In this document: one piece after another, positions 34,071-47,097 of the stretch | Layout: each line of letters opens with the position of its first letter | Position numbering within the stretch: the first letter of the stretch is position 1 | From: Hsuehochloa calcarea | Taxonomy: Eukaryota > Streptophyta > Magnoliopsida > Poales > Poaceae | Assembly (NCBI GenBank): GCA_036346395.1 | Contig: CM070596.1 | Coordinates: 21,056,177 to 21,120,176 of the forward strand | Length of the DNA stretch: 64,000 nucleotides | Direction: 5' to 3' | Made by a program: the position numbers and the translations under genes | Notes under the pieces: generated by a model | Told to the model about the DNA's origin: nothing | Seen by the model: the letters and a program-made list of their open reading frames with translations, nothing else | The model's database searches: none

Positions 34071-34200
34071 GGGCCTGTTTGTTTATGCTTAGCCCTTTTG
34101 GCTTAATCAGCTTATAAGCCCCTTAGATTTTAAGCCAAGCTAAGATGTTTGTTAATCTGGCTTTTTTATGAGTTGTTGGCTTATTGAGTGATGTGTGAAT
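34071..34200. mobile_element. one end of a hAT-type MITE
   Basis: Begins GGGCCTGTTTGTTTATGCTT and continues with AGCTTATAAGCC-like motifs, a very common type of grass MITE end. I find no matching inverted copy downstream, so it is truncated or broken. Confidence 0.4.
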
Positions 34201-34459
34201 GATAAAAGGTATGAATTGTCCTTAAGGGTTTGGAGAACCTGTTTATGCACGTATTTAAGCTTATTTTTGCATGAAAATTGAAAAAAATATGACGATACAT
34301 TCGAGTGTACATATGAAACAAAATAGATATCACTCCTATTTGCATACGTGTGTATACCCATTCCTAACCAAATAAATTGCAAAATTGAACGTGCATGCAT
34401 GTATACATTTTAGGCATCGCGTAATGGAATAAATTAATATAGAAAGGCAAATGCTTGAA

Positions 34460-35330
34460 AAAAAACAGAGGGGACAACCTCCTATTTCTATTATTAGAAA
34501 TCGAACAGTTCTACGTAAGTTCTGAAAGTACTAACAAAACAGGGAAAGACCTACTCACTTTACCCCTAGAGGAAACTCAATAGAAGGGAAAAAAAACTAC
34601 TTCCTACAGACTACCAGCATTCCTCTGTAGAGGTTATACAACAAAAGACAGAAGGAAAACCAAAATTAGATGCCAAAATAGTTATCTGAAAAGCTACAGA
34701 ATCCCTTACTAACAACCACACGATCCTCTCACAATCCTCCCATTTTCCATTGTTATGCCAGGTCGCCATCCTCTGCTTGCATTGAGAACTTCCACCACCA
34801 CCTGCTCAAGCACCCTTGCTCCCCCTGGGATTTGTTTCTGTCATTCTGTGCCTTCCTCTTTTTTCTGCAGCTGGGCCCAGTAATTCATCCAGTGACAAGT
34901 TAGATAAATAAAAGAGTGAATCAGAAGGCATTTTATTTTTTGAAACAATAATCATTCCTAATTTTCCATATGGTCCAAAATATAGCTGCTACTCTAACAG
35001 TAACTAGCTGTTTCATATGACCTCTGAATTGTCTTAGCCAAAACGTCAAACAAATGATCCATGCTTAGTGGAACATCCCTGAAACAAAAAGAACGTCTCA
35101 CGATGTTCCATACAAATTTGGCAAATGGACACTGCAAGAAGAGGTGATAAGTACTCTCATTCATGCCACAAAATTGGCATTTATAAGATCCATTCTAGCC
35201 CCTCTTCTTTAGATTGTGCTTTGTCAGAATGCTTTTCTTCAAAACCAACCAAACAAAAACTTTAATTTTTGCAAGAAGCTTCACTTTCCACAAAAAAAAT
35301 GTGGGAAACCAACACCCTGCACCCTCAAGC
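34460..35330 (-). pseudogene. LINE 3' end with reverse-transcriptase zinc-binding (zf-RVT) domain
   Basis: Read on the minus strand from 35290: WKVKLLAKIKVFVWLVLKK, then CQFCGMNESTYHLFLQC, the C-x2-C...H-x4-C pattern of the zf-RVT domain at the C-terminus of plant LINE polyproteins, then PFAKFVWNIVRRSFC. Three in-frame stops and the absence of the RT itself show that only a 5'-truncated tail remains, as is usual for LINEs. The sequence at 34460-34900 probably belongs to the 3' tail. Confidence 0.7.
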
Positions 35331-35368
35331 TTGACAAAATGGTTGAACAGTAAATGAGCCATGAGAAT

Positions 35369-36138
35369 TTACATTGATCTAGCAGTTTCAATATGCGGAT
35401 TATGGAGGTCGAGGGAGGACGACGAGGGGCGGCAGCGGTGGGCGTAGGGCAGCAGCGTCGGGCAGCAGTGTCGGGTGAGGGGCTCCTCCTTTGTGAGTAT
35501 AACTTCTACACATCTTATTTTTGCAACAACAACATTTAATTGATTCAATATAAATGATAGGGTAGTGAAATTTGCCTCTTTACTCTCAATTTCCCTAATG
35601 AGAGCTTTATTCTCCGTGATAAGCTTTTCATTGTCCAAATTGAGATTGTATCGGAGCTCATCCACTTGCTTCATCTCCTTCTTTTTGTTTTCCATGTTAT
35701 TGAACTTTGTTCTTTCAATTAATCTGCAAATCTAATTAGTTAAAAAGCAGAAAAATTGGATAAGCTTGAGAAAGTTATGGAAACAATATAATCTTACAAT
35801 AGAGTCTTTACATGTTGTTTCTTTCATGTATTTCTCAAAAAATACTTCATGGTTTTGCGTAAGCTTGTCGCTGACCAGCTAGCACTCCTTTAAGTCATTC
35901 CAGAGCTTTATGTTGAGGTCTTCAAGACGCTTGCATTCTGTAGCAGCCTTATAAAGAACCTCCTCTTTTTCTTTAAGGCTCCTCTATTTGAGAATATGCT
36001 GGAATTTGATTTCTTTGCTTGTGTTGTCAGTGAAGACCAACTTGTTCTCATACTCATAAATGAGCTGATCAGCAGTGTGTTTCTCTTGCTTAAGAAGACT
36101 GAAATAGCAAAGGTATAATAAAAAAATTCTTTAAACAA
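35369..36138 (-). pseudogene. coiled-coil ORF relic
   Basis: Minus-strand fragments (for example KKKEMKQVDELRYNLNLDNE, 35695 downward, and a Lys/Glu-rich stretch at 36110-35880) have heptad-like charged patterns. Stops and shifts interrupt them. I do not recognise the family; similar coiled coils occur in transposon-associated plant proteins. Confidence 0.35.
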
Positions 36139-36597
36139 TAAATAAAAGAGATTACTTTACTTACTCTTTAATGTGAGAGCCGCCGAGCGATTTAACTTGT
36201 AATGCTTAACCTTCCTATTGGTTCTAGCATCATAAATTAAATTTCCCCACTCTCGATGTATTGTGTACATCCCAGGACAACGTCACACATACACCCACAC
36301 AAAACATAACATCAACGCCACACAAATTATTACAGTACCGATAACAACATAGTTTACAACATCAAAAGACAAACAAAGGTTAGAGTTATTACAAAAGGGT
36401 CGACCAGCCAAATAGCACAACAAAATACCAAAATCACAGCGGAAGCACAAGCCATAAGATGGCAGCGAAGAAAAGCCAACCTTATCCACAAGGCAACTGA
36501 CCGGAAACACCGAGCTAGTCGTCCCACTCGTAGTCGGTCTCACAATAGTTGACCCCTTAGGGATCAACCTCCTCTGAACTAGTGAACAATCTGGTTA

Positions 36598-36613
36598 AGT
36601 ACAAAGTTGTACT
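36598..36613 (-). other. LTR stem-loop, copy in LTR (f)
   Basis: AGTACAA-AG-TTGTACT on the plus strand, a 7-bp stem. Confidence 0.5.
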
Positions 36614-36992
36614 CACAAGTCTTACAAACAACAAAATAATTAGATGCATTCAAGTATCAAAAAAAGGCTACTACACTAAGCAATTAAAAATGCTACTACA
36701 CTAAGCAATTTTCAGCATAAAGGCATTTTCTTTGCAATAGAGTAATAGATTATGAAGTAGTTGATCAAATCTGTTTTTATTTGTTTAAATAATAGTGAGA
36801 CAACATTTATAACCATAATTAACATCCTAGAGGTGACCTCCCAACAGCCACCACAACATAGCACGAATTACCCATTCGTACCACCCGATGTCAAGTTTTA
36901 TCGAAAACGTAGAGTCTAATTCTTGTGGAAAATAACTAAGCATTGTCATAACTAAGAACGTGGCTACTCAAGTAGATTAAACCCTGCAGCAG

Positions 36993-37010
36993 TGTACAAC
37001 TTTACCCACA
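36993..37010 (-). other. 18-bp conserved LTR block, copy 1
   Basis: TGTACAACTTTACCCACA, identical at 42686 and 46625 although surrounding sequence is strongly diverged. Confidence 0.75.
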
Positions 37011-37999
37011 TGTCGTACCGCTCTTTCGCCAAGCTATATAGCACACTTCCTTAGGTATACCGACAGAGCTAAGTCTTACGAGACGTTTTCCAACGAGATG
37101 TATAAGCTAAGAGCCGCTCGCATGGGGGAAACCCTCTATGAGACGCCCTTGTGTGTGCAGACAGGGTTCCCACGGAGGACCCATACGTCTTGTAGGAGCC
37201 ACCGGTAAAGCTTTGGTCAACTACCCCTTGGGGTAAAGCCTTAGACAACTACCAATGCCCCTTGGGTAAGGGAATCTATATCCAGAACCCACCCCGCACA
37301 TCCCAACAACAACAAAATATTTTTCTCCCTAACAACTACCACCTGCAACTCTGAGCTAACACACACTAAAGTACTAAGTCAAGAGGGTTCCCATATGCCC
37401 TCATGTGGATGCACGCAACCATACACACCCAACAATCACACCATTCATACATGTGCCCAAGTCTAAATATTTTTATTTTCAGTTTTAGTTTTTCCAAATA
37501 CAATACATACATGAGTACCCTGACCCAAGTAATTTAAGTGATGATATAATGACCATCACCGAAGCGAGGATCCCCATACAACCATTCTAAGCATTGCTAA
37601 GAGACATCAACTCGTATACTATTTATAAATGATCAGAGCCCATCCATCGGGCTCTAAATCACTATCAAGGATATAACTTAGGTCCAGTGGCAATGAGAAA
37701 CATTTACCTATAGCTCATGCATCTATTCAGATTAACTACCTCTAGCGAGAAATTGAACTTCAATATAGAACATGCATATATACATTTGCAAACAAGATAA
37801 TTGTATCAAACATAATTGGAGCAATATGATCAAAGGGGGGCTGCTTTCCTTGTTGTAGATATTCCACTTGCCGCAGAGGGTCACTTTCGAAGTCAATCGA
37901 ATAGTCGAAACCTATTGATATGGGGTGCACGATCTTCTCGACGTAGAACCTCTTGATAACTTGTGTATCCTGACAAACCACCAGCTGATCCCCGCGCCA

Positions 38000-39000
38000 A
38001 TGCACGGACTTGCAACTCTATGGAAAATTCACCCAAACACACACTTGATTGGATCCTCGCTGACCACAAGCGAAGATCGTCGAACCCTCAATTCCCAGCG
38101 AAAAAGCAAGAACGACCCCTTGTTCTCAACGCCCAATTCCCTCTGTTTTGGTATAAGCACAACAGGAGAATCAAGCAAAAGCTTTGAAAATATATTAAAC
38201 GTGGTCTGAGGTTACAATGGGGGTATACCCCTCAATATATAGTGCCCCTTCTCCTCCTCATGGCTGGCCAAGAGGGCCTACTCCTATTCTAATTCGGATT
38301 TGGAGTCCTACTCCAATTCCGACACATTCCAAAACAAAAAGGGAAACTCTGATTTTACAGCCGTCACATTGATTCGATCATATCTTTTGATACATGATGC
38401 ATTTTTGATTGAGGGAGGATCCGTTGGATCGGGCTTGAAGTTATATTTCCAACAAGCCCAAGAACACTCAAATCGGACTACGTTTGTGAAAGTTATGACC
38501 GTTTTAATCCGGACTGTCCTGCTGATTCCGAATCCGAATTTGATACTGATTCCGAATCCGAATTTGATTCTGAGTTGATTCCGAATTTGATTTCAGTTGG
38601 GGTTATGGGAGATCTGATTTGGGCTTGAAAATCTTATCCAAAACTTGAACTTTAAGTTCTTGGGCTTCCTCCCCTTTTGCTCTCCCATCACACGGCTTCC
38701 TTTCTCCTTGATCAGCCGCATGGGCTGCTTGACTTTCTCATTCCCAACCGCTTTGACCTTCTTGTCCTTCATCACTATGCAACAAATACGGGTACCCTCC
38801 TCCTTGTGCTCCTCTATTGCTTTGGCTCCGGCCTCCCTCTCGGTTCCAAAGACTTTAAACTTGTCAAACCTGAGAATGCATAAAGTATTGCTTTTATGTA
38901 GTGTCCAATTCTCACGGAAAACACAAAGAAACTTGTTAAGAAATAATTGCACCAGTTGTTTGAGAAGTGTAGCTCTTGCTTCATAAACAACCTCATAAGT
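38000..39000 (-). mobile_element. retroelement promoter region with TATA and repeat-rich upstream part
   Basis: On the minus strand CTATATATTGAGGGG (38242-38228) is a good TATA context. The DNA upstream of it (38500-38600) carries tandem ATTCCGAATCC units. A minus ORF at 38952-38593 (Lys/Glu-rich) has no recognised domain. The family is uncertain; it may be the U3 part of the same LTR as 36255-38000 or a separate one. Confidence 0.35.
38518..38600. repeat. tandem GATTCCGAATCCGAATTTGA repeats
   Basis: Two full units and one shorter unit in about 75 bp, lying upstream of a minus-strand TATA-like site. Confidence 0.75.
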
Positions 39001-41850
39001 AGTCAGGATATCGTCATCACCTATCGAATAAACGCGAAGAACGAATAAGAACGCAAAACGCCGAATATACTAAAAAAAAACAAAATCATCCAAAAATCAT
39101 GAATTTTACACAGAAGGTAGAGCATGTTTTTAAATGAATTTAGAATTCTTTTTTGATTTGGATCTTGCATGTGAAAGTTGTGCCCTAAACAAAGTCTTCC
39201 AGAAAAGAAAATCTAGAAAAATTGCAACCGGTTATTGTTCACCAAATTCAATTTTTTCGCAAATTTTTTTTAGAAAGGTGGTGAATGTGAAACTTTTATG
39301 GTAGATAGATCAAGACATTCTAATAACAACAAAAAATTAATCACTTCAATTGGAGTTAAAATGAATTTTATATGCATTTTCAAAGTCATGCCATTAGTGT
39401 ACAATTAATTTGAATAGCAAGATTTTTAGTGACAGTAACATACTTTAGACCTATTCCACATTAAAGTACATTAAAAATTTAAACCATAAAAATTGATTTC
39501 ACCCAATTTGGTTTTAATATGAAATATTTATGCTTTTTTGAAGTCTAAGCAATTTTCAGTGCACAAATAAATCATTACATAATTTATAAAAGCATTTAAT
39601 ACGTTTTGTACTCGACTGGATCTAGCCTCAGACACTGATAGATGGGGCCCACCAATTTTATTTCTATTTCAATTAAAATCCTAAAGAAAATAGCTACTGA
39701 TAAGTGGGTCCCACGCGTCATACTTCAGTTTTAGGTTCTAAACAGGAAAGTTTTGTTTAACCTTTCCTTTCTTGATTCGAAGGTACTTCAAACATGTCGA
39801 GTTTCACCTCTTCTTCCGGTAGGATGAAAATCGACCAACTATCTACGAGAGAAAGGATTTCCTAAAAAGAGGGTTCATAATGGTTGGTTAAATGGTAACC
39901 TAGTATAATATAGGAAGGTTGTATACAGGCTTAGAGAAGACAAAGCAGGGTTGCTGGTAGTCTCACTTAACCCTTGTATTGCTAATTCTAATTGCTCGAT
40001 TTGGAGAAAAATGCATTAAATGAATGCATGCAAAGATGCAAAAATGCAATCAATTTCTTGAAAAATATAGAGTTATTTAGTGAATGCAAGGACTCACATG
40101 CCTGCTTACATGATTCTACCAAACTATAAACAACCAATTTTATTGAGATTGGATGAGCATAAGATTTAACAAATAATATGAATTAACACTACCATGATCC
40201 GGTCCTTAACAACCAAAATAATTAATTTTACCACTTGTTTTAACAGCTACTGGTGAACAACTAGGGCTTGGAAAAATTACTAAATTAGCTAGGTAAATTC
40301 TATATATAAAAAAAAATCAAGAGTATTGTTAGGATTCTAACATTGTCAGAAGAATTTATTCTACACATCAGGCTCAGATTTTGGTCGGTAAATCAATTCA
40401 AACAACAAACAAGTCCTAGGGCTCAACCACTAATGAAATTAGGTTAAAAATTACAGAAAACTTATGGCAGGTTAGTTAGGTGATACTAAACACTAGAAAA
40501 CTGGGTACTAGCAGTTTAAACCTTCCTCTTAATTCTATATTTCAAAAATGGCTAGAACAGTCTTGCAAGGTATTCCTAGACAAAATAAATTCATTAATCT
40601 TTTGAGAAAAATATATTTGGGAAATACACACTATCATGTGCTCAAATAAAATTCTCAAGATTATAAATTACCTAAGAACACTACAGTACAGTTCCAGTTG
40701 TCTAGGTTAAAATTACTCAATAACAAGCAATGACGTTTTACTATAATAAAGAGTATAGAATTACCGGTTTAACCTACTCTGTCTTAATTACTTTTAATTG
40801 AATAAAAATAAACTATCACCAGCTCATGTTATGACATCTGCACTCATTAACAATTTAAAAGATAGACATGTTGTTTAATTTTACAACAATCTAACATATC
40901 AAACTACACATCGATGACTTTCAAATTTTTAAGTTCAAACAAGAAATGTATAAAAGCATGGCAAGTTGTTAAATTCCAATTTAGCTAACAATCTTAAGCT
41001 AAAGCAAATTTCAATTTATATTGCAATAGACTAGTCACTTGCCTGTTTTACACACTAAGATGAAATACTAATCATGCATCTTATTTTATATAAATCATTT
41101 TAGTTATGATTTTTGCTAACAACTTTGAAAATAAGATATGCTTAAATTAACCATACCACTATATGCATGATCAAAGTGTAGGAATTATGGTGCCTAACAC
41201 ATATCTTGGGGTATTCTCTACCCCCCTTAAACATGATGATACATAAGAAATGAAATGAGGAGAGAATGAGCATAAGATAAGTAAGCGGGCAACCCTGAGA
41301 CAATAATTCCTATTATGGATGCATAATTCCAAAACCATGCAACTGAAAATCCAAATGGGTGTACTAAGCCTCAAGGCCAGTACAAGATTCAAATGAACCA
41401 CAATTAGTTTCCGATATAATTGCTATACATACTGCCTGTAGACGATGCGCAATTATTTGGAAACAAAAGAAAGCAAATAATTATATTCCAAAATTCAGCG
41501 TCTACAACATAATTAGGGTGTATACAATCTAAAAATAATCCCTAAATTAATCCTAATCAAGCGAGAAACAACATCTTCTCGGCTTGCCACCATTGCCCTC
41601 ACCAGGTTGGCTACTTAGCGTGTCATCGTTGAAGAAAAGAGACGAACAGGAGAAAATTTGCTTTGCACAAATCAAATGAATTGTGAGATAAGAATTAGAT
41701 GCTAGGATGGGTAAGAAAGAAAAGAATCATATTACTTACATTTTGCCCAAATTTTGCTAGTTTTGAAAATACTTTTGCAAACCAAATTCCTAACATCGTC
41801 CATTGCTACGGCTTTAACCTCTGATCAACACACTCGATACTAACGTTGTG
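39000..41850. other. AT-rich repeat-like DNA without a gene
   Basis: No ORF of note on either strand. Texture (CGAATAAACGCGAAG near 39020, GTGGGTCCCAC near 39705) resembles the LTR parts further right, so it is probably old LTR sequence, but I cannot draw boundaries. Confidence 0.4.
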
Positions 41851-42271
41851 AGGACCCTGAATATTGGAGATTTATACCAAATTAATAATCATACCAAAAG
41901 CAAAATTTTTAATCAAGAACAATCAAGTCTCAATTAAAAATAATACTAGAAGTATAATTATTAACAAGGTATAATTCCAATATTCAGTTCCTGATATGCC
42001 TCTCATGTTAGCTCCTGGATGAGTCGCTAACATAGACATATCCTTACAACATTATATCACAAGCATACACGATTGGAATACATTAATAAAAATTTACAAT
42101 GAAACATTAAGTAAACCGAAATGAAAACATAAATAATAAAATACAATCTCCAGTGGAGCGCCACAACCCAAGGGCAACTTGACTGGGATTAAAGCCGAAG
42201 TACCAACGTAACTGCGTCAACTTGAAATATTACCTAGGACGTTCTTTACCTGCAACAAGTGGAAAATTCCA

Positions 42272-42292
42272 CTGAGTACGGAAGGTACTCAG
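42272..42292 (-). other. LTR stem-loop, copy in LTR (g)
   Basis: CTGAGTAC and GTACTCAG around a 5-base loop, the longest perfect stem of the group (8 bp). Confidence 0.6.
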
Positions 42293-42685
42293 CAAGACTT
42301 ACACAAACTATTTAAAATAAAGTGTCTGAGAGGTCCTATACAAAAGATTAGAATTTTTAGATGCATAAGGTTAACAACAGGAAGGTTATAATAGTTAAAT
42401 TTTGCAGAAAGCAATACATCTTAACCTACACTTGCTAGGTTTTAATAAAGCAATTTAATAAATCAATTTGGATTAAAACAGTAATTAAATAAAAGTATGA
42501 TCATAATTAGTATCAAAATCAAGTGACTACAACCCCTAACAATAAATTGCATGACTCACTATCATGTCGAAATTAATAATTCCCAAAACCTAAAATTAGA
42601 GCAAATTCTATACAGGTGACATTAATCCAAGCGTTGTCCGTAACCGTGGACACGGCTATTCGAATAGTTTTAATCCCTGCAGGGG

Positions 42686-42703
42686 TGTACAACTTTACCC
42701 ACA
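42686..42703 (-). other. 18-bp conserved LTR block, copy 2
   Basis: TGTACAACTTTACCCACA, preceded by ATCCCTGCAGGGG. Confidence 0.75.
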
Positions 42704-44332
42704 CGACTTAGTTAGCCCGTAAGCCTCCTAATAATAGCACACCGCCTTTGGTATGCCGTAGTAAACTAAGATTTGGTATTTTCAACAAGTTGACACTATT
42801 GAGTTGGATGACCCATGTGAAACCGATCCCGCTTAAACAACGATCGATAGCATATATTCAAACGAGGTTCACATGTTGTATGCAGGAATGCCGACCAGTC
42901 AATTAAATGCAAACTCGTGTTAGCCACACATATTACACATGATCGGACCACGAAGGTACGTACATGCGATGTAACACATCTACGCCTTACCCTTCTAAGA
43001 ACATCCGATATCGATATAAGCTCCACATGGCATACGACACGGCCAAGACTTAAGCATCTATGCCATATGAAATCAATACACATGTCCTTACTCTCCTGTA
43101 TCCAACTCAATAATATTAACCCTTTACTTAACCAAACAATACCCATACATTTGCGTGTGGAAGTACGTTTGGGGCTTGAATTGGGCCGTCGAGTTCATCC
43201 TTAATCAACCTGCACAAGACATCCACAGTTCCCATTCTCGCACTAGGCACCATCACTAGCATCCACTTGTCCAGATTTGAATTAAGTTTAATAACAAGAT
43301 TTAGATTCATTTCAGATTTAAATAAACTGAACAAAGAATCAACAAAAATAAAAATGTATTTGTTGTTCCCCAGGTTTGACAAGATAAGCCTGCCAAACAC
43401 TACCGTTCTATGGACTGCATGGCTAAGCAAAATTGAAATTAAGTATTATATCACCACAAACTACCTTAGGTTGAGTGTATGATCAATTCAAGGTAAACCA
43501 CAATTGTCAGGTTATAACTACCTATTGACAGATCACAATTAATTTTTAAGAAAATTAGCATGCAACAGTATCACTGTGTTTTGTAAATCTACAGTTCAAA
43601 AATTGGGATCAACATGGTGCAGAGAGGATGCTTGCCTTAAGGAATGTCCACTTGTTCACTCTCGGAGGCGTAATCATTCACGTTGCGCAATTCGGAATCT
43701 AAAAGAAAATACAATAGCGAATAAATACCGATAAAATCGAGAAATCCAAAATGCTCAAAAATGTATGATAAATACATATTAATGAGGTTATGATTCTAGA
43801 TGCATTTAAGTATAGATTTTAATTTAATAAAAATTCAATTTCTTATGGACTGGTTAAAGTTAATTTAATTTCTGGTGAAATTATAATGACTGACAATGCT
43901 TAGAGTTTAGGTGATGTTGTTTTCCTTAACAGGACACCTAGTACTCACAAACACTCTCCGGGTATTCTAGGTATACAACCACGATGATCCTACAGTCAAA
44001 ATCAACCATCTAATATGCTCTCTTCTTACGGCAGACTTTGATGGTGATTGTGTGCACATCTATTATCTACAGTCGCAGGGCTTGATTAATCTATATACAC
44101 TACGCTTGATTTTATTTTCTAAGAGTCGATTCTTCAAATTTAATTGCGACGACTAAAACTTAGATCGATTGCAATAATGATATGGTATTAATAATCCTTA
44201 CTAATTAACATCAAGTTAAACAACTAAAACTATAGCCATTACTATATACTAAAATTTATTTACACTAATCCTTTAATTCAAATTTTTAATCAACCCTTAA
44301 TCCCTAAAGTTTATTTTAAACCCTAATCACTT

Positions 44333-44365
44333 CCTCTCTCTCTCTCTATCTCTCTCTCTACCTAA
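44333..44365. repeat. CT microsatellite in LTR leader
   Basis: CTCTCTCTCTCTAT followed by CTCTCTCTCTA. Confidence 0.9.
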
Positions 44366-45981
44366 TCTGGCCGACACTCCTTCTTCCTTCCTCATCTCTC
44401 TGCCGATGCTTCCTTCTCCCTTGACTCTCTGCACGATTCCTCTCGTACCGACTCTCTTCCCTTCCTCACTCTCGCCTCTCCTGGCGATTTATCTTCTCTG
44501 CGCTCGGCCAAGCAGCGCCACGCTCTCCTCCCTGGGCTCTCCTCAGACTTGCTCCTCCTGGCTCGGCCGCCTCCGCCTCCCGACGGCCCGCTCTGTCTGC
44601 GCCTCGGCTATCTCCTCCCAGTGGCTGCGCCCCAAGCCCCGCCCCCGATTTCTCCTCCCCGGCTCCTCCCGGCTCCGGCTCCTAGCGCCACCTTCTTCTT
44701 TACTGGCGGCGTCAAGGCCAGCCACGCTGCTCCCTGCTCGATTTCCCTCTACTCGCTCAGGATCGGGTGTGCTCGGCCCTGTGCTTGGCCTCCCGCCTCG
44801 GTCCTCTCCCCGGTGCCCTAGCTCGGTTCTACTACCCAAAATGATTTATGCTTAATTGATTTTGCTAGGGTTGCTTTCTTTAGCCGATTTGGTTGATGCT
44901 AAAGCTTATATTAATTTGATGCATGTTCAAATTGATAGCCTGGATGAATCGGCCATGGTGAAATTTCTTTGGGGTTTGGCTGTGGCTGGGTTCGCTGATG
45001 GTGGAGGTGGGTGTTGGGTTGGTTGCCAGAGGTAAGACCTCAGCTGATCTCCCTCTCTACCCTACCCCTACTGCTCTGTGATGATGATGAACTGAGAGCT
45101 ATACTGATTGTTCTACTGATATCTGGGTTGATTCTATTGAAATCTGATGATTGATGATGTGCAAGTGATGTGCATGATGATGGGTCTTGGGTTACCTCTG
45201 GATGATTTTAGGGTTTGGAAGAAGAGGGTTGCAGTCTTTGGCTTTGTCTTTGGTGCTCCCCTCTGGGGCCCTTCTTTGGTGCTCCCTCCTCCCGAGCTTC
45301 CTGGCCCCGATGCTTCTTTCCTCCTCTTGCTCCTCCCGCTGCTGCTGCTCTTGGCTTGCCTTGGTGGTTGCGACATCGATTGATGATGGTGATGCCGGCT
45401 TGGCTTGGCATGTTGATTTGCTCTGGACTTTGCTTTGGTTGTCTGCTCTTGATTGCCTTCTGGTTCTTGCTTCGAGAAGAAATGGAAATGGGGTTGGTGA
45501 GGGAATTGGTCAAAAAAGGAATTGTGTTGCTTGCTCCTACTGGCTATGGGATGTGGTGGTCGGGCTTGTGTGTGCTCGCTTTCTTTGGTTTTGCGTTGAG
45601 TTGAGAAATCTCTGAAACGGCCGTGTCTTGTCCACGGTGCTTTCTCGCCTCGCTCTTCCGCCTTGGTGGTTGGTGGGGTGCTTTGACCGTGCTTGGCTTA
45701 GTGAGGTGAATGAGTCATCATTGCAATTTGCTAATGATGCTCTTGTATTTGTGCTTATCCAGATGGTTCCAGATATTTTTGGGCTGGGGCATTTTTGGTC
45801 AAAGGTTAGCAATTCCTTATGCAATGGATTTGCGACAATTGAGGCAATTCAGTATACGTAGGTTTTGGATTTCTCTAAATGCCGAATGATGAGAACCTAC
45901 GGAAATAAGATTTGGTCTTGATTTACTTAGTTTAGTCTAGGTATCTTGGGTATCCGGTCTTGACTAATGGGTTAGCCTAGG

Positions 45982-45996
45982 TGACTTGAAAAGTCA
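45982..45996 (+). other. LTR stem-loop, copy in LTR (h), paired changes
   Basis: TGACTT-GAA-AAGTCA, followed by AGATGCTTGCT. Compared with TGAGTC/GACTCA elsewhere, bases on both sides of the stem changed so that pairing is kept. Confidence 0.55.
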
Positions 45997-46589
45997 AGAT
46001 GCTTGCTTAACCCGAGTTGGTATGGGTAGTCGCGATACTCAAGGTGCCGACTAATCTAGGTAGATCAGGGAACCGCAATGATTCCTATGGTATACTGACG
46101 GCAATTTATTTTGTTCTAACTCTATTATACTGCTTTTGAACAACTAATGGTCTTTTGATTGGTTGGCGAACTATGGAGCTGCAAATGGTATTTCGGATTG
46201 TGTCGAGGAAGATGGTTTGGCTGGACAACGATGGACGGGCAAGATTTCAAGGAAGGCTTTAGACGACATGCAATGCAAGTTTTATTTTAATATTTTTGTA
46301 AATGATTCAAAGTTGTAAAACATAATATGATCTGATGTAAATAAATTCTTGTTTTACTTGTATTGAGAAGATTGTTACTTATGATAAACATTGTAAGTTT
46401 TTAATTAAATTATTTCTCAGAGAATTTCTTAAGTATTTATTGTTGTCTCTCTTTGGAGCTGTGATTGGAGTTACTTATTAGACTTTGATTAGGATATTTA
46501 CAAATGCAAAATTTATGCAAATGCTTCAGAAACAACAAATATAATATAAAATGCATATAATTACTGTTTATTAAAATTGGGGCTGTTAC

Positions 46590-47097
46590 AAGGCTATTCG
46601 AATAGATTTATACTTTGTAGAGGTTGTACAACTTTACCCACAAGGAATAATTTGCTTAATATGTCGAGCAATACACGCTTTTGTAGGCATGCGACTAAGC
46701 AATTATCACAAGGCCTTTACAATACTCTACCCCAAGGTTATTATACCCGCTAAGGTTTCAACCCCATTGGGTTAACCACACCCGCCGGAAGCCTCTTCTT
46801 ACACCAAGTGGGACTACTATCTAACCGACACCCACACATCAACATGGCATAAACAACAAGGAGGTATTACAAATTATTTAGCCTAATCATGCCCACACAG
46901 GACATGTGGTAGTACGATAGGGCTTAGCAAGATGCGGCTCGAAGACCGGTCCTTAACTGACTTGGACGACTTCCAAAACAACCCTTGGGGCTCAACCATT
47001 CCCGAATTGAGCCAGTGCATAAACCTGCACCATCCAAACATCCATTTCACCCAAGTCCAGACTAGTTTTTATTTTGCTTTTCAAATCATGTGTAAAC
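46590..47097 (-). mobile_element. host LTR (e), left part
   Basis: Minus-orientation LTR sequence with the 18-bp block at 46625-46642. It is interrupted at 47097 by the gypsy element (b). Its continuation is found at 60666-63041. Confidence 0.6.
46625..46642 (-). other. 18-bp conserved LTR block, copy 3
   Basis: TGTACAACTTTACCCACA, identical to the copies at 36993 and 42686. Confidence 0.75.

Larger units (their letters stand above)
36255..38000 (-). mobile_element. long-LTR retroelement sequence (f), minus orientation
   Basis: It contains the 18-bp block TGTACAACTTTACCCACA (36993-37010) and the stem-loop AGTACAA/TTGTACT (36598-36613), in the same order as in the LTRs at 42-43 kb. The low-coordinate edge near 36262 may be the LTR end (GTACATCCCAGG). 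No coding region is seen. Confidence 0.5.
41850..43740 (-). mobile_element. long-LTR sequence (g), minus orientation
   Basis: Contains a perfect stem CTGAGTAC/GTACTCAG (42272-42292), the palindrome CCCTGCAGGG (42675-42684) and the 18-bp block at 42686-42703. Parts of 42640-43740 align with 46590-47097 and 60671-60960. No coding region. Confidence 0.55.
43741..46589 (+). mobile_element. long-LTR sequence (h), plus orientation
   Basis: Ends GGGGCTGTTACA at 46589. A leader beginning AAACCCTAATCAC with CT microsatellite (44333-44365) and GC-rich DNA (44400-44830, 45230-45420) is typical of the transcribed part of these LTRs. It contains the stem-loop TGACTT-GAA-AAGTCA (45982-45996). ORFs here (for example plus 44406-44855 and 45187-45615) are biased Leu/Ser/Pro translations of leader DNA. 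The left boundary is approximate. Confidence 0.5.

Noticed and set aside
44406..45615. Plus ORFs of 149, 142 and 129 residues
   Set aside because: Leu/Ser/Pro/Cys-biased translations of LTR leader DNA, overlapping in several frames.
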